Notes under the pieces: generated by a model
What the model saw: the letters and a program-made list of their open reading frames with translations, nothing else
Database searches by the model: none
Told to the model about the DNA's origin: nothing
Program-made: the position numbers and the translations under genes
Assembly (NCBI RefSeq): GCF_021130785.1
Contig: NW_025776241.1
Span: forward strand, 124,001 to 188,000
Length of the DNA stretch: 64,000 nucleotides
Direction of reading: 5' to 3'
DNA from: Homalodisca vitripennis
Lineage: Eukaryota > Arthropoda > Insecta > Hemiptera > Cicadellidae
Shown here: positions 63,770-64,000 of the stretch, one piece after another
How the letters are laid out: the number at the start of each line of letters is the position of its first letter
How positions within the stretch are numbered: position 1 is the first letter of the stretch

Positions 63770-64000
63770 CTGGAGCACAAGGTCACATGACGTCATCACT
63801 TAGGAATGCGGAATCAACAATCCCCCCTCCACCCCCCTCGCCCACAGAGGTCAATGCCTTCCCCCCTCCTGCCTACTCAGGTCATTGACCCCGACAAGGT
63901 CGGTCGTTGACCTGTCGACCTTGGCCTTCAAGGTCACGCGATGACCTTGGATTTCAAGGGCACCAGATGACCTTGAACTTGGATTTCTAGGTCAGCCGAT
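63770..64000. repeat. GC-rich cluster of AGGTCA/TGACCT half-sites, continuing past the window
   Basis: In about 230 bases AGGTCA or its reverse complement TGACCT occurs at least ten times in both orientations, several as TCAAGGTCA or TGACCTTGA. There is no constant period, but ATGACCTTGRA-type phrases recur (63940, 63968). May be the start of a minisatellite or of a regulatory region. Confidence 0.75.

Overview
This window looks like eukaryotic, most probably arthropod (insect), genomic DNA. It is AT-rich, gene-poor and made almost entirely of transposable elements (TEs). I found no convincing host gene, tRNA, rRNA, operon or CRISPR array. The families seen (piggyBac with C-terminal Cys-rich domains, Tc1/mariner, a THAP-type P element, an RNase H-bearing LINE, 'Mutator-like' PF20700 transposases, DUF7869-type proteins and a solo LTR) are typical of insect genomes. 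Nearly every coding region carries frameshifts or stops. Family names are from memory of the protein families and were not searched.

The main result is the nested architecture, which can be read from target-site duplications (TSDs) and terminal inverted repeats (TIRs). Nest 1 (about 10.3-26.7 kb): a PF20700 gene is split by a DUF7869 element (12101-25814, TSD TACT). That element contains a second PF20700 element (about 13031-24397), which holds a long-TIR element 'X1' (13134-19367, TSD TATT) and an internally deleted LINE (21317-23809). X1 in turn holds a 5'-truncated copy of the same LINE (14902-16727). This is five levels. Nest 2 (30.7-46.9 kb): a mariner fragment holds a Tc1 element, which is split by a P element (32062-45654). 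The P element holds a PF20700 element, a full-length LINE (34428-40547) and a piggyBac (41781-44217). Nest 3 (50.3-59.6 kb): an X-family element is split by a DUF7869 element (52671-59079, TSD AATT), which holds a piggyBac (54916-58582), which holds a PF20700 3' fragment.

Outside the nests: 1-650 is a DUF4817-type transposase fragment; 0.9-3.0 kb a decayed piggyBac between 135-bp direct repeats; 3.0-9.3 kb two head-to-tail PF20700 elements, the first interrupted by a DD82E Tc1/mariner-type element; 9.3-11.3 kb LINE and PHD-finger debris; 26962-30655 a second, fully bounded DUF7869 element; 47568-50142 a bounded piggyBac; 60.2-62.9 kb more piggyBac, P and PF20700 pieces. The right edge (from about 63.75 kb) turns GC-richer and is full of AGGTCA/TGACCT half-sites.

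The most interesting biology is (i) two related, poorly described transposase families (DUF7869-type and 'X') that share a D-x-C-x-x-Q-x-K-N motif and 4-bp TSDs, suggesting a Sola-like group, (ii) PF20700 elements with TTAA-GGGGA ends, a Kolobok-like rather than Mutator-like signature, and (iii) many exact empty sites that give a relative insertion order.
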